A stretch of DNA of 64,000 bases from Microbacterium sp. W4I4 (GTDB taxonomy: Bacteria > Actinomycetota > Actinomycetes > Actinomycetales > Microbacteriaceae), in contig NZ_JAUSXT010000001.1 of NCBI RefSeq assembly GCF_030816235.1, positions 868,001 to 932,000 of the forward strand, given 5' to 3'. A program made the translations under genes and the position numbers. Every line of letters begins with the position of its first letter. The first letter of the stretch is position 1. Under the pieces are notes generated by a model. It searched no databases. It was not told where the DNA came from and saw nothing but the letters and a program-made list of their open reading frames with translations. Positions 1 to 7,935 of the stretch are shown here, piece by piece.

Positions 1-322
1 CGTATGTCTGAGCCACCAGATTCTCGCCGACGAGCTCGGCATCGACCTGGTGCCGCTGGACTCCCCGCATCAGGGCGTGCAGAAGGTGGTCACCGTGTTC
101 GAGAACGACGCGTCGATCGGCTTCTACAACACCTTCACCGCCCGTGTCGCGCCCGGCACGACGCAGGTCGGCGACGCCGAGGTCTCGGCTGATGCCGCCA
201 GCGGTGACGTGTACGCGCTCCGCGGCGAGCGCTTCGCATCGATCCAGGGCCACCTGGAATCGATCCTGTCGCGCGACGGCATCGCCACGCTGGAGCGGCT
301 GACGGCGCACGCGCTGAGCTGA
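1..322 (+). CDS. C-terminal part of a PhzE/TrpG-type glutamine amidotransferase (partial)
   Basis: The window opens inside this gene. Reading from base 2, the frame begins at the class I amidotransferase nucleophile elbow (VCLSHQ, where the Cys is catalytic). It continues through GFYNTF, a segment typical of PhzE-like anthranilate synthase family proteins, to SIQGHLES, which supplies the His and Glu of the triad. The stop is at 320-322. The domain would supply ammonia from glutamine to a chorismate-using synthase domain that should lie to the left of the window. Anthranilate or aminodeoxychorismate synthesis is the usual role; the N-terminal half would be needed to choose between these and a phenazine-type enzyme. 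The call of an amidotransferase is firm and the exact pathway is not. Confidence 0.8.
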   Translation, partial: VCLSHQILADELGIDLVPLDSPHQGVQKVVTVFENDASIGFYNTFTARVAPGTTQVGDAEVSADAASGDVYALRGERFASIQGHLESILSRDGIATLERLTAHALS

Positions 323-336
323 GGGCGGGTCGTGTG

Positions 337-356
337 CGGCTGACCGGCGTCAGCCG
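337..356. terminator. Hairpin at convergent gene ends
   Basis: A perfect 8-bp stem (CGGCTGAC 337-344, GTCAGCCG 349-356) with loop CGGC lies between the amidotransferase stop and the protease stop, overlapping the latter. It has no T-tract on either side, as is common for terminators in high-GC actinobacteria. It could serve both strands. Confidence 0.5.
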
Positions 357-1663
357 AGCAGGTTCATGGGCTTGACGAGGTCGGCGATGATCAGCAGCGC
401 CCCCATCGCGATCAGGAGCACGGCGACGACCACGGTGATCGGCACGAGCCGGGTGGCGTCGACGGGGGCGGGCTCCGGGCGTCCGGTGAGCTTGGCCCAC
501 ATCCGCTTGATCCCCTCCCACAGCGCGACCACGACATGCCCGCCGTCGAGCGGAAGCAGCGGAATCAGGTTGAACACGAACAGCGCCACGTTCAGCGCCG
601 CCAGCAGGTTCAGCAGCACCGCCACACGGTTCAGCACCGGAGCGTCCGCCGCCGCGACCTCACCGGCGATCCGGCCCACCCCGACGACGCTGAGCGGCCC
701 GTTCGGGTCGCGTTCGGCCCCGGTCACCAGCGAGACGCCGACGTTCCACAGCTTGACGGGCAGGTTGATGATCAGCGAGGTCACTCCCCCGACCTGCTGC
801 ATCGTCATCTCGGCGCCGGTGCCCAGCGGCTGCCTGGCGTACTCGTACTGCGCCGTGATTCCGGCGTAGCCCACGCTGTGCGTGACGGGTGCACCCGCCT
901 TGTCCAGCACTGCCCTGCCGTTCGCATCGACCTCGCCGCGCTGGGCGACCACAGGCGTCAGGTGCAGGGTGACGTCCTGGCCGTCGCGGCCGACCACGAC
1001 GTCCAGACTGCGCCCGGGCGAGTCCTGGATGATCTGCGATGCCTCGGCGAACGTGGTGACAGCGGTGCCGCCCACACTGATCAGCGTGTCGCCCGGCTTG
1101 AAGCCGGCCTCGGCGGCCGGTGCGACCGGATCCGACGGGGTGCAGTCGTTCTGGGTCACGCCGGCCGGCACCACGCAGGCGCTGACCGAGGAGATGGTGG
1201 TGCTGGCCTGCTGGATGCCGATGCCCGAGGCCATCAGCGTGAACAGCAGCAGCGCCAGGACGAGGTTCATCACCGGGCCGCCGAGCATCACGATGATGCG
1301 CTTGTACACCGGCAGCCGGTAGAAGACCCGCTCCTCGGCGCCTTCGGCGATGGTCTCGTCGTTCGCGGTTCGGGCGTCCTGCACCAGCGAGGCGAAGACT
1401 CCGGTGGCGGGACCGGTGCGACTCGAGGGCGGGTACATGCCCGACATGGAGATGAAACCGCCGACCGGGAGCGCCTTGAACCCGTACTCGGTCTCTCCGA
1501 TGCGCTTGGACCACAGCCGGGGGCCGAAGCCGATCATGTACTGGCCGACGCGCACGCCGAACAGCTTGGCCGGCACCAGATGGCCCACCTCGTGCAACCC
1601 GATCGACACGCCGAGCCCGACGAGCATGAACAGGATGCCGCCCACGTACAGCAGAATCTCCAC
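350..1663 (-). CDS. Site-2 type intramembrane zinc metalloprotease (RseP/Rip1 family, M50)
   Basis: A 437-residue membrane protease. The zinc motif HEVGH (residues 24-28) sits in the first transmembrane helix. A PDZ-like region (about 190-250, around AGFKPGDTLISV) is in the middle, and the second catalytic motif (NLIPLLPLDGGH) lies in the C-terminal membrane segment. The family cuts transmembrane anti-sigma factors and other membrane proteins within the bilayer after a first cut outside. In many actinobacteria the gene directly follows dxr on the same strand. Here dxr is about 3.2 kb upstream with three plus-strand genes in between. The GTG start at 1663 is supported by a -10 hexamer (TAGCGT, 1675-1670) ending 6 bp before it, which fits a leaderless transcript. 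Confidence 0.92.
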   Translation of the reverse strand: MEILLYVGGILFMLVGLGVSIGLHEVGHLVPAKLFGVRVGQYMIGFGPRLWSKRIGETEYGFKALPVGGFISMSGMYPPSSRTGPATGVFASLVQDARTANDETIAEGAEERVFYRLPVYKRIIVMLGGPVMNLVLALLLFTLMASGIGIQQASTTISSVSACVVPAGVTQNDCTPSDPVAPAAEAGFKPGDTLISVGGTAVTTFAEASQIIQDSPGRSLDVVVGRDGQDVTLHLTPVVAQRGEVDANGRAVLDKAGAPVTHSVGYAGITAQYEYARQPLGTGAEMTMQQVGGVTSLIINLPVKLWNVGVSLVTGAERDPNGPLSVVGVGRIAGEVAAADAPVLNRVAVLLNLLAALNVALFVFNLIPLLPLDGGHVVVALWEGIKRMWAKLTGRPEPAPVDATRLVPITVVVAVLLIAMGALLIIADLVKPMNLLG

Positions 1664-1669
1664 CCGATC

Positions 1670-1675
1670 ACGCTA
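1670..1675 (-). promoter_or_regulatory. -10 element of a leaderless promoter (site-2 protease)
   Basis: TAGCGT on the minus strand, with 6 bases between it and the GTG start at 1663. This places the transcription start at or next to the start codon. Confidence 0.55.
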
Positions 1676-1710
1676 GTGCCTGCTCCTACGAATCCGCCGT
1701 CCGCCCCCGA

Positions 1711-1716
1711 TAGGCT
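1711..1716 (+). promoter_or_regulatory. -10 element of a leaderless promoter (membrane protein)
   Basis: TAGGCT, 7 bases before the GTG start at 1724. It has the same geometry as the -10 boxes of dxr, the asparaginase gene and the tyrosine phosphatase gene in this window. Confidence 0.55.
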
Positions 1717-1723
1717 GGGAAGC

Positions 1724-2330
1724 GTGTCGATCCGCCAGCTGCGTCTCCTGCGCGGCGCCTCGGCATCCACCGTCGCCACGATGATCGCCGCGCTGTCGCA
1801 CACCTTCGGCGGCGGCTCCGTTCCGCATCCGCTGCTCATGCTCACCGTGTCTGTGCTGCTGACTCCGGTCGCCGCTCTCCTGGTGGGCGCCCGCGTGCGA
1901 CTGCCGGGGCTTGCCGCAGCGGTCACCGCGACACAGGTGGTCTTCCACGGCCTCTTCGAGGTGGTGGGCGGGATCACTCCCACCGGCCAGGCCCTGGGGC
2001 GGGCATCAGCACGGCGCCATCGTCCTGCACATCGACCCCGGTGCCTCCGCCCCGTCACCGCTGACCGCCTCTCCTGGCATGCTCGCAGCCCACGCGGCCG
2101 CGGCCGTGGTCACCGTCGTGCTGCTGCGGCGCGGCGAACTGCTGGTTCAGGCGATCGCACGCTGGGTGCGCGCGCTGCTGCGCACGCCGCAGCCCGCGCC
2201 GTCCCACAGCGACGCCACCACCCGCGTTCCCGTGTCGCGCACAGTCCCGCGTGCGGCCTCCCGGCTGCTCGACGACTGCGCCTGGCGACGGGGGCCGCCT
2301 GTCTGCGCCCCCCGCATCGTCTTCGGCTGA
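1724..2330 (+). pseudogene. Small polytopic membrane protein gene, frameshifted
   Basis: From GTG 1724 the frame encodes a hydrophobic protein (SIRQLRLLRGASASTVATM, then LLMLTVSVLLTPVAALLVGA) as far as GITPTGQALG. The sensible reading then jumps to another frame at GHQHGAIVLHIDPGASAP and runs through a further membrane segment (MLAAHAAAAVVTVVLLRRGELL) to the stop at 2328-2330. Removing one G from the GGGG run at 1996-1999 joins the halves into about 200 residues. The gene lies just upstream of the YcnI copper protein gene, so a role beside it in copper handling is plausible but inferred. I do not recognise a named family. The break is either a real mutation or a one-base sequencing error; without correction the product would be read into an unrelated frame. 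Confidence 0.7.
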
Positions 2331-2483
2331 CCCCCTTCCGCGCGTCATCCGCATTCCTGAGCCGATCTTCCTCGGCCCGGCCTCCCGCGCGCCGCTTCCT
2401 GCGACCGCGCCGACCGGCGCATCCCTGCGTCGGTCCTGCGTCGCCGCTGCGGCGCACCTCATCGAACTCCTCAAGGAGAAGCA

Positions 2484-3140
2484 ATGTCTCACACCCTTCG
2501 ACGCGGCGTCCTCGCCGCAGCCCTCGCGGGCGCATTCATCCTCGCCGTGCCCGCCGCCGCCTCCGCACACGTCGGCGTCTCCCCCGATCGCATCCCGCCG
2601 GGCGAGTCCACTCTGCTCACCTTCTCGTTCAGCCATGGATGCGAGGAATCCCCGACCACCGCACTGCGCGTCACCATGCCCGAGGGCATCGGCGGAGCCT
2701 GGCCGACCTTCGACTCCGATTGGAGCGCGGACATCGAGAAGACGGCGGGCGACAAGGTCTCCGCCGTGACATTCACCGCTGTGAAGCCTGTGCCCCAGGG
2801 GCTGCGCGGCATGGTGGGCCTGACCGTGATCACCGACAAGCATGCGGCCGACGAGCTCGTCTTCCCCGTGGAGCAGCGCTGCGTGACCGGAGCGAACGAG
2901 TGGACGCAGGTCGCGAAGGACGGCGAGGATCCGCATTCGCTGGATGCTCCCGCGCCCGTCGTCTCGCTGGCCGGGGCGGAGGCGGCCGACGCCACGGGCC
3001 ACGGAGATCAAGACGGCGCAGCCGGGGCCGCAGGCGACGATCCGTCGACGTCTGCGCTGCCCCTGGTCCTCGGCGGAGGCGGTCTCGCTGTGGGCATCGT
3101 CGCGCTCGTGCTCGCCATCGGCGCCTACCGCCGACGCTGA
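2484..3140 (+). CDS. YcnI family copper-associated protein (DUF1775)
   Basis: A 218-residue exported protein. A signal peptide (about residues 1-28, ending AAASA) would leave His29 at the mature N-terminus (HVGVSPDRIPPG). In YcnI proteins this residue takes part in Cu(II) binding. The DUF1775 beta-sandwich follows to about residue 165 (FSFSHGCEESPTTALRV, AVKPVPQGLRGM). A linker then leads to a C-terminal transmembrane helix (LPLVLGGGGLAVGIVALVLAIG) ending in RRR, so the domain is tethered outside the membrane. The start is supported by AAGGAG ending about 5 bases before the ATG. It follows the frameshifted membrane gene with a 153-bp gap and ends in a strong hairpin. The copper role comes from the family; no CopC/CopD gene is adjacent. 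Confidence 0.9.
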   Translation: MSHTLRRGVLAAALAGAFILAVPAAASAHVGVSPDRIPPGESTLLTFSFSHGCEESPTTALRVTMPEGIGGAWPTFDSDWSADIEKTAGDKVSAVTFTAVKPVPQGLRGMVGLTVITDKHAADELVFPVEQRCVTGANEWTQVAKDGEDPHSLDAPAPVVSLAGAEAADATGHGDQDGAAGAAGDDPSTSALPLVLGGGGLAVGIVALVLAIGAYRRR

Positions 3141-3145
3141 GATCC

Positions 3146-3193
3146 CGCGGCTGGGGTGTCCGGCGCCGTGCTGTGCCGGACACTCCAGCCGCG
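3146..3193 (+). terminator. Strong intrinsic-type terminator after ycnI
   Basis: A 19-bp stem (3146-3164 with 3175-3193, one G-U pair) with a 10-base loop begins 5 bases after the YcnI stop codon. It has no T-tract. It also insulates the MurE-type gene that starts at 3214. Confidence 0.75.
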
Positions 3194-3213
3194 CGTGAGA
3201 TTATGGATTCGAC

Positions 3214-4824
3214 ATGACTACCCTGCCTCCTGTGCTCCGCCCCGCCGACCCACCCCGTCGCGCGCTGGCCGAGCTCTCCGAACGCTTCGGCCGTGACTCC
3301 CGCGGTGACCTCGCGGACGTCCAGCTCACCGGAATCACCCTCGCCACCGCCGATCTGCGCACGGGCGAGGCCTTCGTCGCCATCCAGGGAGTGAACCGGC
3401 ACGGCGCCGAGTTCGCGCCGACCGCCGCCGCCCAGGGCGCGGTCGCGGTCATCACGGATGCCGCCGGCGCCGACATCGCCGAGCCGGCCGGCCTTCCCAT
3501 CGTGATCGTGGACGACCCGCGTGCGGTGCTCGGCGCGCTCAGCGCGTGGGTGTACGGCACGGGGGCCGCCGATCCGCTGCCGCTGCTGTTCGGTACGACC
3601 GGCACCAACGGCAAGACCAGCGTCTCGCACCTGCTGCAGGGCATCTTCGATCAGCTCGGAGTCGTCTCCGGACTCTCGTCGACGGCCGAGCGGCACATCG
3701 CCGGCGAGGTGATCGTATCCAGGCTGACGACGCCCGAGGCATCCGAGATGCACGCGCTGCTCGCCCTCATGCGCGAGCGCGACGTCGAGGCCGTGGCAGT
3801 CGAGGTCAGCGCGCAGGCGCTCTCGCGGCACCGGGTCGACGGCATCGTGTTCGACGTCGCCGGGTTCACGAACCTCTCCCACGACCATCTCGACGACTAC
3901 GCCGACATGGAGGAGTACTTCCAGGCGAAGCTGCCGCTGTTCACCCCCGAGCGCGCACGGCGCGGAGTCGTCAGCCTGGACTCCGCGTTCGGCGCACGCG
4001 TCGTGGAGCGCTCCGGCATCCCCGTGATGACCGTCGGAACTCCGTCGATCGCCGCCGACCCGGATGCCGCGGCCGCGGCCGACTGGGTCGTCACGATCGA
4101 TGACGAGCGCCAGAACGGCACGGTGTTCACGCTCACCGGCCCGGGCGGACGGTCGCTGACCACGCTGGTCCCCGTGATCGGGCAGCACATGGCCGCCAAC
4201 GCCGGTCTGGCGATCGTCATGCTGCTCGAGGCGGGCTACGACTGGGATCGCATCACCGCGGCCCTCGAGCGCGACGGGCAGATCATCGCGCACCTGCCGG
4301 GTCGCACCCAGTTCGTCTCCGGTGAGAACGGCCCTGCCGTGTACGTCGACTTCGGACACTCCCCCGACGCGTTCGAGAAGACGCTCGCCGCGGTGCGCCG
4401 GGTCACGCCTGGCAAGGTGCTCATGCTCTTCGGCGCCGACGGCGACCGCGACGCGACCAAGCGCTTCGACATGGCCCGCACAGCGGTCGACGGCAGCGAC
4501 ATCCTCGTCGTGACCGACCACCACCCGCGCTTCGAGGATCCCGCATCCATCCGCGCGACCCTCGTCGAGGGCGCGCGAAAGGCACGGCCGGATGCGGAGA
4601 TCCACGAGTTCTCCCCGCCGGAGCAGGCGATCGTCGCCGCGATCGACATGGTCGGCGACGGCGACGCGATCCTCTGGGCCGGCCCCGGGCATCAGGACTA
4701 CCGCGACATCCGCGGCGTGCGCACCCCGTACTCGGCACGCGAGCTGGCCCGCCGCGCCCTCATCGCCGCCGGCTGGCCCGCTCCCGACTCGCACTGGCCC
4801 GTCCCCTACGACGACCGGGTCTGA
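3214..4824 (+). CDS. MurE-type Mur ligase (UDP-MurNAc-tripeptide synthetase family), divergent
   Basis: A 536-residue cytoplasmic ligase with the three Mur domains. The N-terminal UDP-binding domain is followed by an ATP-binding domain with the P-loop GTTGTNGKTS (about 127-136), then a C-terminal domain. The family adds the third stem-peptide amino acid to UDP-MurNAc-L-Ala-D-Glu. The substrate loop that reads DNPR in diaminopimelate-specific MurE reads DHHPR here (about 436-440), and the usual DYAHTPD is DFGHSPD. This fits an enzyme adding lysine, ornithine or another residue, or a paralogue with a different job. It is not in a division/cell-wall cluster, so a standard murE may exist elsewhere. 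The ATG at 3214 has a TATGGA hexamer 6 bases before it and no ribosome-binding site. Confidence 0.8.
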   Translation: MTTLPPVLRPADPPRRALAELSERFGRDSRGDLADVQLTGITLATADLRTGEAFVAIQGVNRHGAEFAPTAAAQGAVAVITDAAGADIAEPAGLPIVIVDDPRAVLGALSAWVYGTGAADPLPLLFGTTGTNGKTSVSHLLQGIFDQLGVVSGLSSTAERHIAGEVIVSRLTTPEASEMHALLALMRERDVEAVAVEVSAQALSRHRVDGIVFDVAGFTNLSHDHLDDYADMEEYFQAKLPLFTPERARRGVVSLDSAFGARVVERSGIPVMTVGTPSIAADPDAAAAADWVVTIDDERQNGTVFTLTGPGGRSLTTLVPVIGQHMAANAGLAIVMLLEAGYDWDRITAALERDGQIIAHLPGRTQFVSGENGPAVYVDFGHSPDAFEKTLAAVRRVTPGKVLMLFGADGDRDATKRFDMARTAVDGSDILVVTDHHPRFEDPASIRATLVEGARKARPDAEIHEFSPPEQAIVAAIDMVGDGDAILWAGPGHQDYRDIRGVRTPYSARELARRALIAAGWPAPDSHWPVPYDDRV

Positions 4825-4837
4825 CCCCACCCCAAAG

Positions 4838-4904
4838 CCCGTCTATATGGCGCAAACCGCCCCATTTCGCGTTCGCGAGGGGCGGTTCTCGCCATATAGA
4901 CGGG
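4838..4904. repeat. Palindromic intergenic repeat, copy 1
   Basis: The outer arms CCCGTCTATATGGCG (4838-4852) and CGCCATATAGACGGG (4890-4904) are perfect complements. Inside are CCGCCCC (4857-4863) and GGGGCGG (4879-4885). The element fills the 84-bp gap between the convergent ends of the MurE-type gene and dxr, so it could act as a bidirectional terminator. Two more copies lie at 27882-27948 and 28975-29041. Confidence 0.9.
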
Positions 4905-4908
4905 TTCT

Positions 4909-5994
4909 TCAGGAGGCGGAGGCGGTCAGGGCGTCCGCCTTCGCGCGTGCCCACGTCTCCGCTTCCGCGAGCGCCTCGAGCGTGAGCTCATCGGGCGCGT
5001 CATGCACGTCGAGCACGCGCCGAATCGTGTCGACGATGCCGAGGAACGGCAGCCGCCCCTCGTGGAACGCGTTCACGGCCTGCTCGTTGGCGGCGTTGTA
5101 CACGGCAGGCAGCGTCTTGCCCGCACGCCCGACGGCCTTGGCCAGCGCGACCGCGGGGAACGCCTCGTCGTCGAGCGGCTCGAAGGTCCAGCTGGTCGCC
5201 TGTCGCCAGTCCAGCGGACGCCCCACGCCGCCGACGCGGTGCGGCCAGTCCAGCCCCAGCGAGATCGGCAGACGCATGTCGGGCGGCGATGCCTGGGCGA
5301 TGGTGGATCCGTCGACGAACTCGACCATGGAGTGCACGATCGACTGAGGGTGCACGACCACCTCGATGTCGTCGTAGTCGACGTCGAACAGCAGATGCGC
5401 CTCGATGACCTCGAGGCCCTTGTTCACGAGCGTCGCCGAGTTGGTGGTGACCATCCGGCCCATGTCCCAGGTCGGGTGCGCGAGCGCCTGCGCCGGCGTG
5501 ACCTCGGCGAGCTCGGCACGGGTGCGCCCTCGGAACGGTCCACCGGACGCCGTGACCACCAGTCGGCGCACCTCCTGCTTCGCACCGGCGCGCAGCGCCT
5601 GCGCGATCGCGGAGTGCTCGGAGTCGACCGGGACGATCTGATCGGGCTCGGCCGCCGAGCGCACCAGTTCGCCCCCGACGATCAGGGACTCCTTGTTGGC
5701 AAGCGCGAGCGTGCGACCGGCCTTCAGCGCGGCGAGCGTGGAGCCGAGTCCGATGGATCCGGTGATGGCGTTGAGCACGACATCCGCCTCGACATCGCGG
5801 ACCAGCTGTTCCGACTCGGATGCTCCGAGCGCGGTGTGCTCGAGGTGGAACTCCTCGGCCTGCTGTGCGACGAGATCGACCTGTGATCCGGCGGAGATGC
5901 CGACCAGTTCGAATCGTCGGGGGTTCGCGCGGATCACATCCAGAGCCTGCGTTCCGATGGAGCCGGTGGAGCCGAGGACGATGATGCGACGCAT
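4909..5994 (-). CDS. dxr: 1-deoxy-D-xylulose-5-phosphate reductoisomerase
   Basis: A 361-residue cytoplasmic NADPH enzyme of the MEP isoprenoid pathway. It converts DXP to 2-C-methyl-D-erythritol 4-phosphate. The N-terminal nucleotide fold begins [19 protein letters not shown]. The active-site segments [31 protein letters not shown] and [28 protein letters not shown] are all present, including the metal and substrate ligands. Length is normal, though the C-terminus is slightly short. A TAGGCT -10 box (6006-6001) ends 6 bp before the ATG, giving a leaderless transcript. The partner protease gene usually found next to dxr is separated from it by the YcnI/MurE segment. Confidence 0.97.
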   Translation of the reverse strand: MRRIIVLGSTGSIGTQALDVIRANPRRFELVGISAGSQVDLVAQQAEEFHLEHTALGASESEQLVRDVEADVVLNAITGSIGLGSTLAALKAGRTLALANKESLIVGGELVRSAAEPDQIVPVDSEHSAIAQALRAGAKQEVRRLVVTASGGPFRGRTRAELAEVTPAQALAHPTWDMGRMVTTNSATLVNKGLEVIEAHLLFDVDYDDIEVVVHPQSIVHSMVEFVDGSTIAQASPPDMRLPISLGLDWPHRVGGVGRPLDWRQATSWTFEPLDDEAFPAVALAKAVGRAGKTLPAVYNAANEQAVNAFHEGRLPFLGIVDTIRRVLDVHDAPDELTLEALAEAETWARAKADALTASAS

Positions 5995-6000
5995 GTCGCC

Positions 6001-6006
6001 AGCCTA
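6001..6006 (-). promoter_or_regulatory. -10 element of a leaderless promoter (dxr)
   Basis: TAGGCT on the minus strand with 6 bases to the ATG at 5994. The upstream hairpin at 6009-6050 ends the preceding gene, so dxr has its own promoter. Confidence 0.6.
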
Positions 6007-6008
6007 GC

Positions 6009-6050
6009 GAGCACGCGCCCCCTCCGCGGGTGCAGAGGGGGCGCGTGCTC
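6009..6050 (-). terminator. Intrinsic-type terminator after the FKBP gene
   Basis: A perfect 15-bp GC-rich stem (6009-6023 with 6036-6050) with a 12-base loop. It lies 11 bases downstream of the FKBP stop on the minus strand and just upstream of the dxr promoter. Confidence 0.8.
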
Positions 6051-6060
6051 GGAGGAGGGA

Positions 6061-7026
6061 CTACTGTCCGGCGGCAGCCGGTGCGTGCATGGTGGCGAGG
6101 ATGTCGATCACGAAGACGAGCGTCTTCCCGCCCAGCTCGTGAGCCTTGGCATCCTCTCCGTATCCGAGCGCGGGCGGGATGACGACCAGCACCTGGGAAC
6201 CGACCTTCTGGCCGGCCAGCGCCTGCACGAACCCGGGCACGTAGGTGTTGCCGGGAATCGAGATCGGCTCGCCCTTCTTCCAGGAGGAGTCGAAGCTCTT
6301 CCCATCCGCCCAGTCGACGCCGTAGTACTGCAGCAGCGTGGTGTCGCCGTCGGCGACGGCCGCGCCATCGCCCTGCTTGAGCACCGAGACCTTCAGGTCC
6401 TTGGGTGCGTCGCCCTCGGGGATGGTGATGCCGGGCTCGCCGTCCTTGGCGAGCTTCACGGTCGGCATGCCGTCGACCGGCGCCTGCGGCTCGCCCCATG
6501 CTGCGGTGTCGACCGTGCCGAGCACGTCGATGATGTACACCTGCGCCCCCGGGCCGCTCTGCTGGGCGGGGAAGGCCGCTGCGATGCGCGTGCCGATCGG
6601 GACGCAGCCGATCACCTGCGAGAGGGTCGGGTTCGCGAGGACGTTCTGCGGAAGGATCTCGCCGGCCGCGTAGCCGAGGTCGCCGAGCTTCTCACCCGTG
6701 GTGGTGTCGAACGCGCTGAGTGCGTAGGAGACGTAGTCGCCCTTCTTGATCTCCGCACCGTCGCCCTTGCTCACGACCGTGCGCTGCAGGTCCTTGACCT
6801 CCTGCTTCGGGGTGAACGTCGCGGTGGACGGCTTGCCGAACGCACCGTCGATCTTCACCGAATCGGTGAGCGCACTCGGCTTGACCGCCTGCTCGCACAC
6901 GTCACCGCCGCTCGCATCAGCGGAAGCGCTCGGAGTGGGCTCGGGCGAGGAGCCCGCACCGCAGCCGGTCAGCAGCAGCGCCGACACGGCGAGGGTGGAG
7001 AGGAGGGCGAGGGGACGCACGCGCAA
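6061..7026 (-). CDS. FKBP-type peptidyl-prolyl isomerase lipoprotein with tandem domains
   Basis: A 321-residue secreted lipoprotein. The lipobox LLTGC (Cys22) follows a short basic-hydrophobic signal, so the protein is probably anchored outside the membrane. There are two FKBP-like regions. The first (about 75-170) keeps the fold outline (KKGDYVSYALSAFD) but lacks most active-site aromatics. The second (about 210-315) looks canonical, with QYYGVDWADGKSFDSSW, PGFVQALAGQKVGSQVLVVIPPALGYG and LVFVIDILA. The second domain should catalyse Xaa-Pro isomerisation in exported proteins. The start is TTG at 7026, with GAGG 7 bases upstream; a GTG two codons further in is the alternative. A strong hairpin follows. 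Confidence 0.9.
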   Translation of the reverse strand: MRVRPLALLSTLAVSALLLTGCGAGSSPEPTPSASADASGGDVCEQAVKPSALTDSVKIDGAFGKPSTATFTPKQEVKDLQRTVVSKGDGAEIKKGDYVSYALSAFDTTTGEKLGDLGYAAGEILPQNVLANPTLSQVIGCVPIGTRIAAAFPAQQSGPGAQVYIIDVLGTVDTAAWGEPQAPVDGMPTVKLAKDGEPGITIPEGDAPKDLKVSVLKQGDGAAVADGDTTLLQYYGVDWADGKSFDSSWKKGEPISIPGNTYVPGFVQALAGQKVGSQVLVVIPPALGYGEDAKAHELGGKTLVFVIDILATMHAPAAAGQ

Positions 7027-7136
7027 GATGGGACCTCATGATCGCTGAAGGGGAAGCTCCCATCCTGCCGCATGCGGCTTTGTCGATGCTGAACGCCACG
7101 GCGCGCGCCATGCCGTGGGAGGAATGCAGGGCTGGA

Positions 7137-7142
7137 TAAACT
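7137..7142 (+). promoter_or_regulatory. -10 element of a leaderless promoter (acyltransferase)
   Basis: TAAACT with 6 bases to the ATG at 7149. Confidence 0.55.
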
Positions 7143-7148
7143 TCTCCG

Positions 7149-7925
7149 ATGAGCTCTGAGCAGTCGGTCGAATCCGAGCACGATCCGGAATCGCAGGTTC
7201 CCCGGCATGCCGGATTCAAGTACGCGGTGGGTCGGATGGTCGCCCGCCCGCTGGCGAAGCTCGTCTACCGCCCTCGCATCGAGGGTCGTGAGAACGTGCC
7301 GCGTGACGGTGCCGTGATCCTCGCCAGCAACCACCTGTCGTTCATCGATTCGATGGCCATCCCGGTCGCCGCGCCCCGACCGGTGCATTTCCTCGCGAAG
7401 TCCAGCTATTTCGAGGGCACCGGCCTGAAGGGCGCGCTGTCCCGGGAGTTCTTCACCTCGGTCGGCGCGATCCCGGTGCACCGCGGCGGTGGTCAGGCCG
7501 CGTTGGACGCCCTCGACCAGCAGCGGCAGCTGCTGGAGGAGGGACTCGCTGTCGCCCTGTATCCCGAAGGCACTCGATCCACCGACGGGCGGCTCTACAA
7601 GGGCCGCACGGGTGTGGCCTTCCTCGCCCTGCAGACCGGCGCCCCCGTGGTGCCGGTCGGCCTGATCGGCACCGATCGCGTGATGCCGGTCGGCGCGACG
7701 ATGCCGTCGCTGAAGGAACGGGTCACGGTGCGCTTCGGCAAGCCGATCGACGTGTCCAAGCACGGCGCGGCGACCAGTGGCAAGGCGCGCCGTCTGGCGA
7801 CGGACGAGATCATGGCCGCCATCCACGAGCTCAGCGGCCAGGAACTCGCCGGCGTCTACAACGAGCCGCCGGCGCAGAACCCGATCGACAAGATCAAGCA
7901 GGCGCTGCCGCACGAGCGGCGCTGA
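7149..7925 (+). CDS. 1-acyl-sn-glycerol-3-phosphate acyltransferase (PlsC family)
   Basis: A 258-residue membrane-associated acyltransferase. It carries the HX4D catalytic motif (NHLSFID, residues 61-67), the substrate motif PEGTRS (139-144) and the following block VPVGLIGTDRVMP. It would transfer an acyl chain to lysophosphatidic acid, giving phosphatidic acid for membrane lipids. A polar N-terminus (about 25 residues) precedes the domain. The C-terminus has a short tail after the domain. The gene stands alone, convergent with the OsmC gene 10 bp away. Other acyl acceptors are possible because actinobacteria carry several paralogues. Confidence 0.9.
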   Translation: MSSEQSVESEHDPESQVPRHAGFKYAVGRMVARPLAKLVYRPRIEGRENVPRDGAVILASNHLSFIDSMAIPVAAPRPVHFLAKSSYFEGTGLKGALSREFFTSVGAIPVHRGGGQAALDALDQQRQLLEEGLAVALYPEGTRSTDGRLYKGRTGVAFLALQTGAPVVPVGLIGTDRVMPVGATMPSLKERVTVRFGKPIDVSKHGAATSGKARRLATDEIMAAIHELSGQELAGVYNEPPAQNPIDKIKQALPHERR

Positions 7926-7935
7926 TCCCCGCGCA

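Noticed and set aside
536..3217. Very long open frame (893 codons) on the plus strand across the protease, membrane and YcnI genes
   Set aside because: Only about 90 codons (from 1724) correspond to a real gene. The rest is Arg/Pro/His-rich antisense or out-of-frame sequence, as usual in GC-rich DNA.
2830..4830. 666-codon minus-strand open frame antisense to the MurE-type gene
   Set aside because: It has no family pattern and is rich in Asp, Arg, Gly and Val as expected for a shadow frame; the plus-strand gene has clear Mur ligase motifs.
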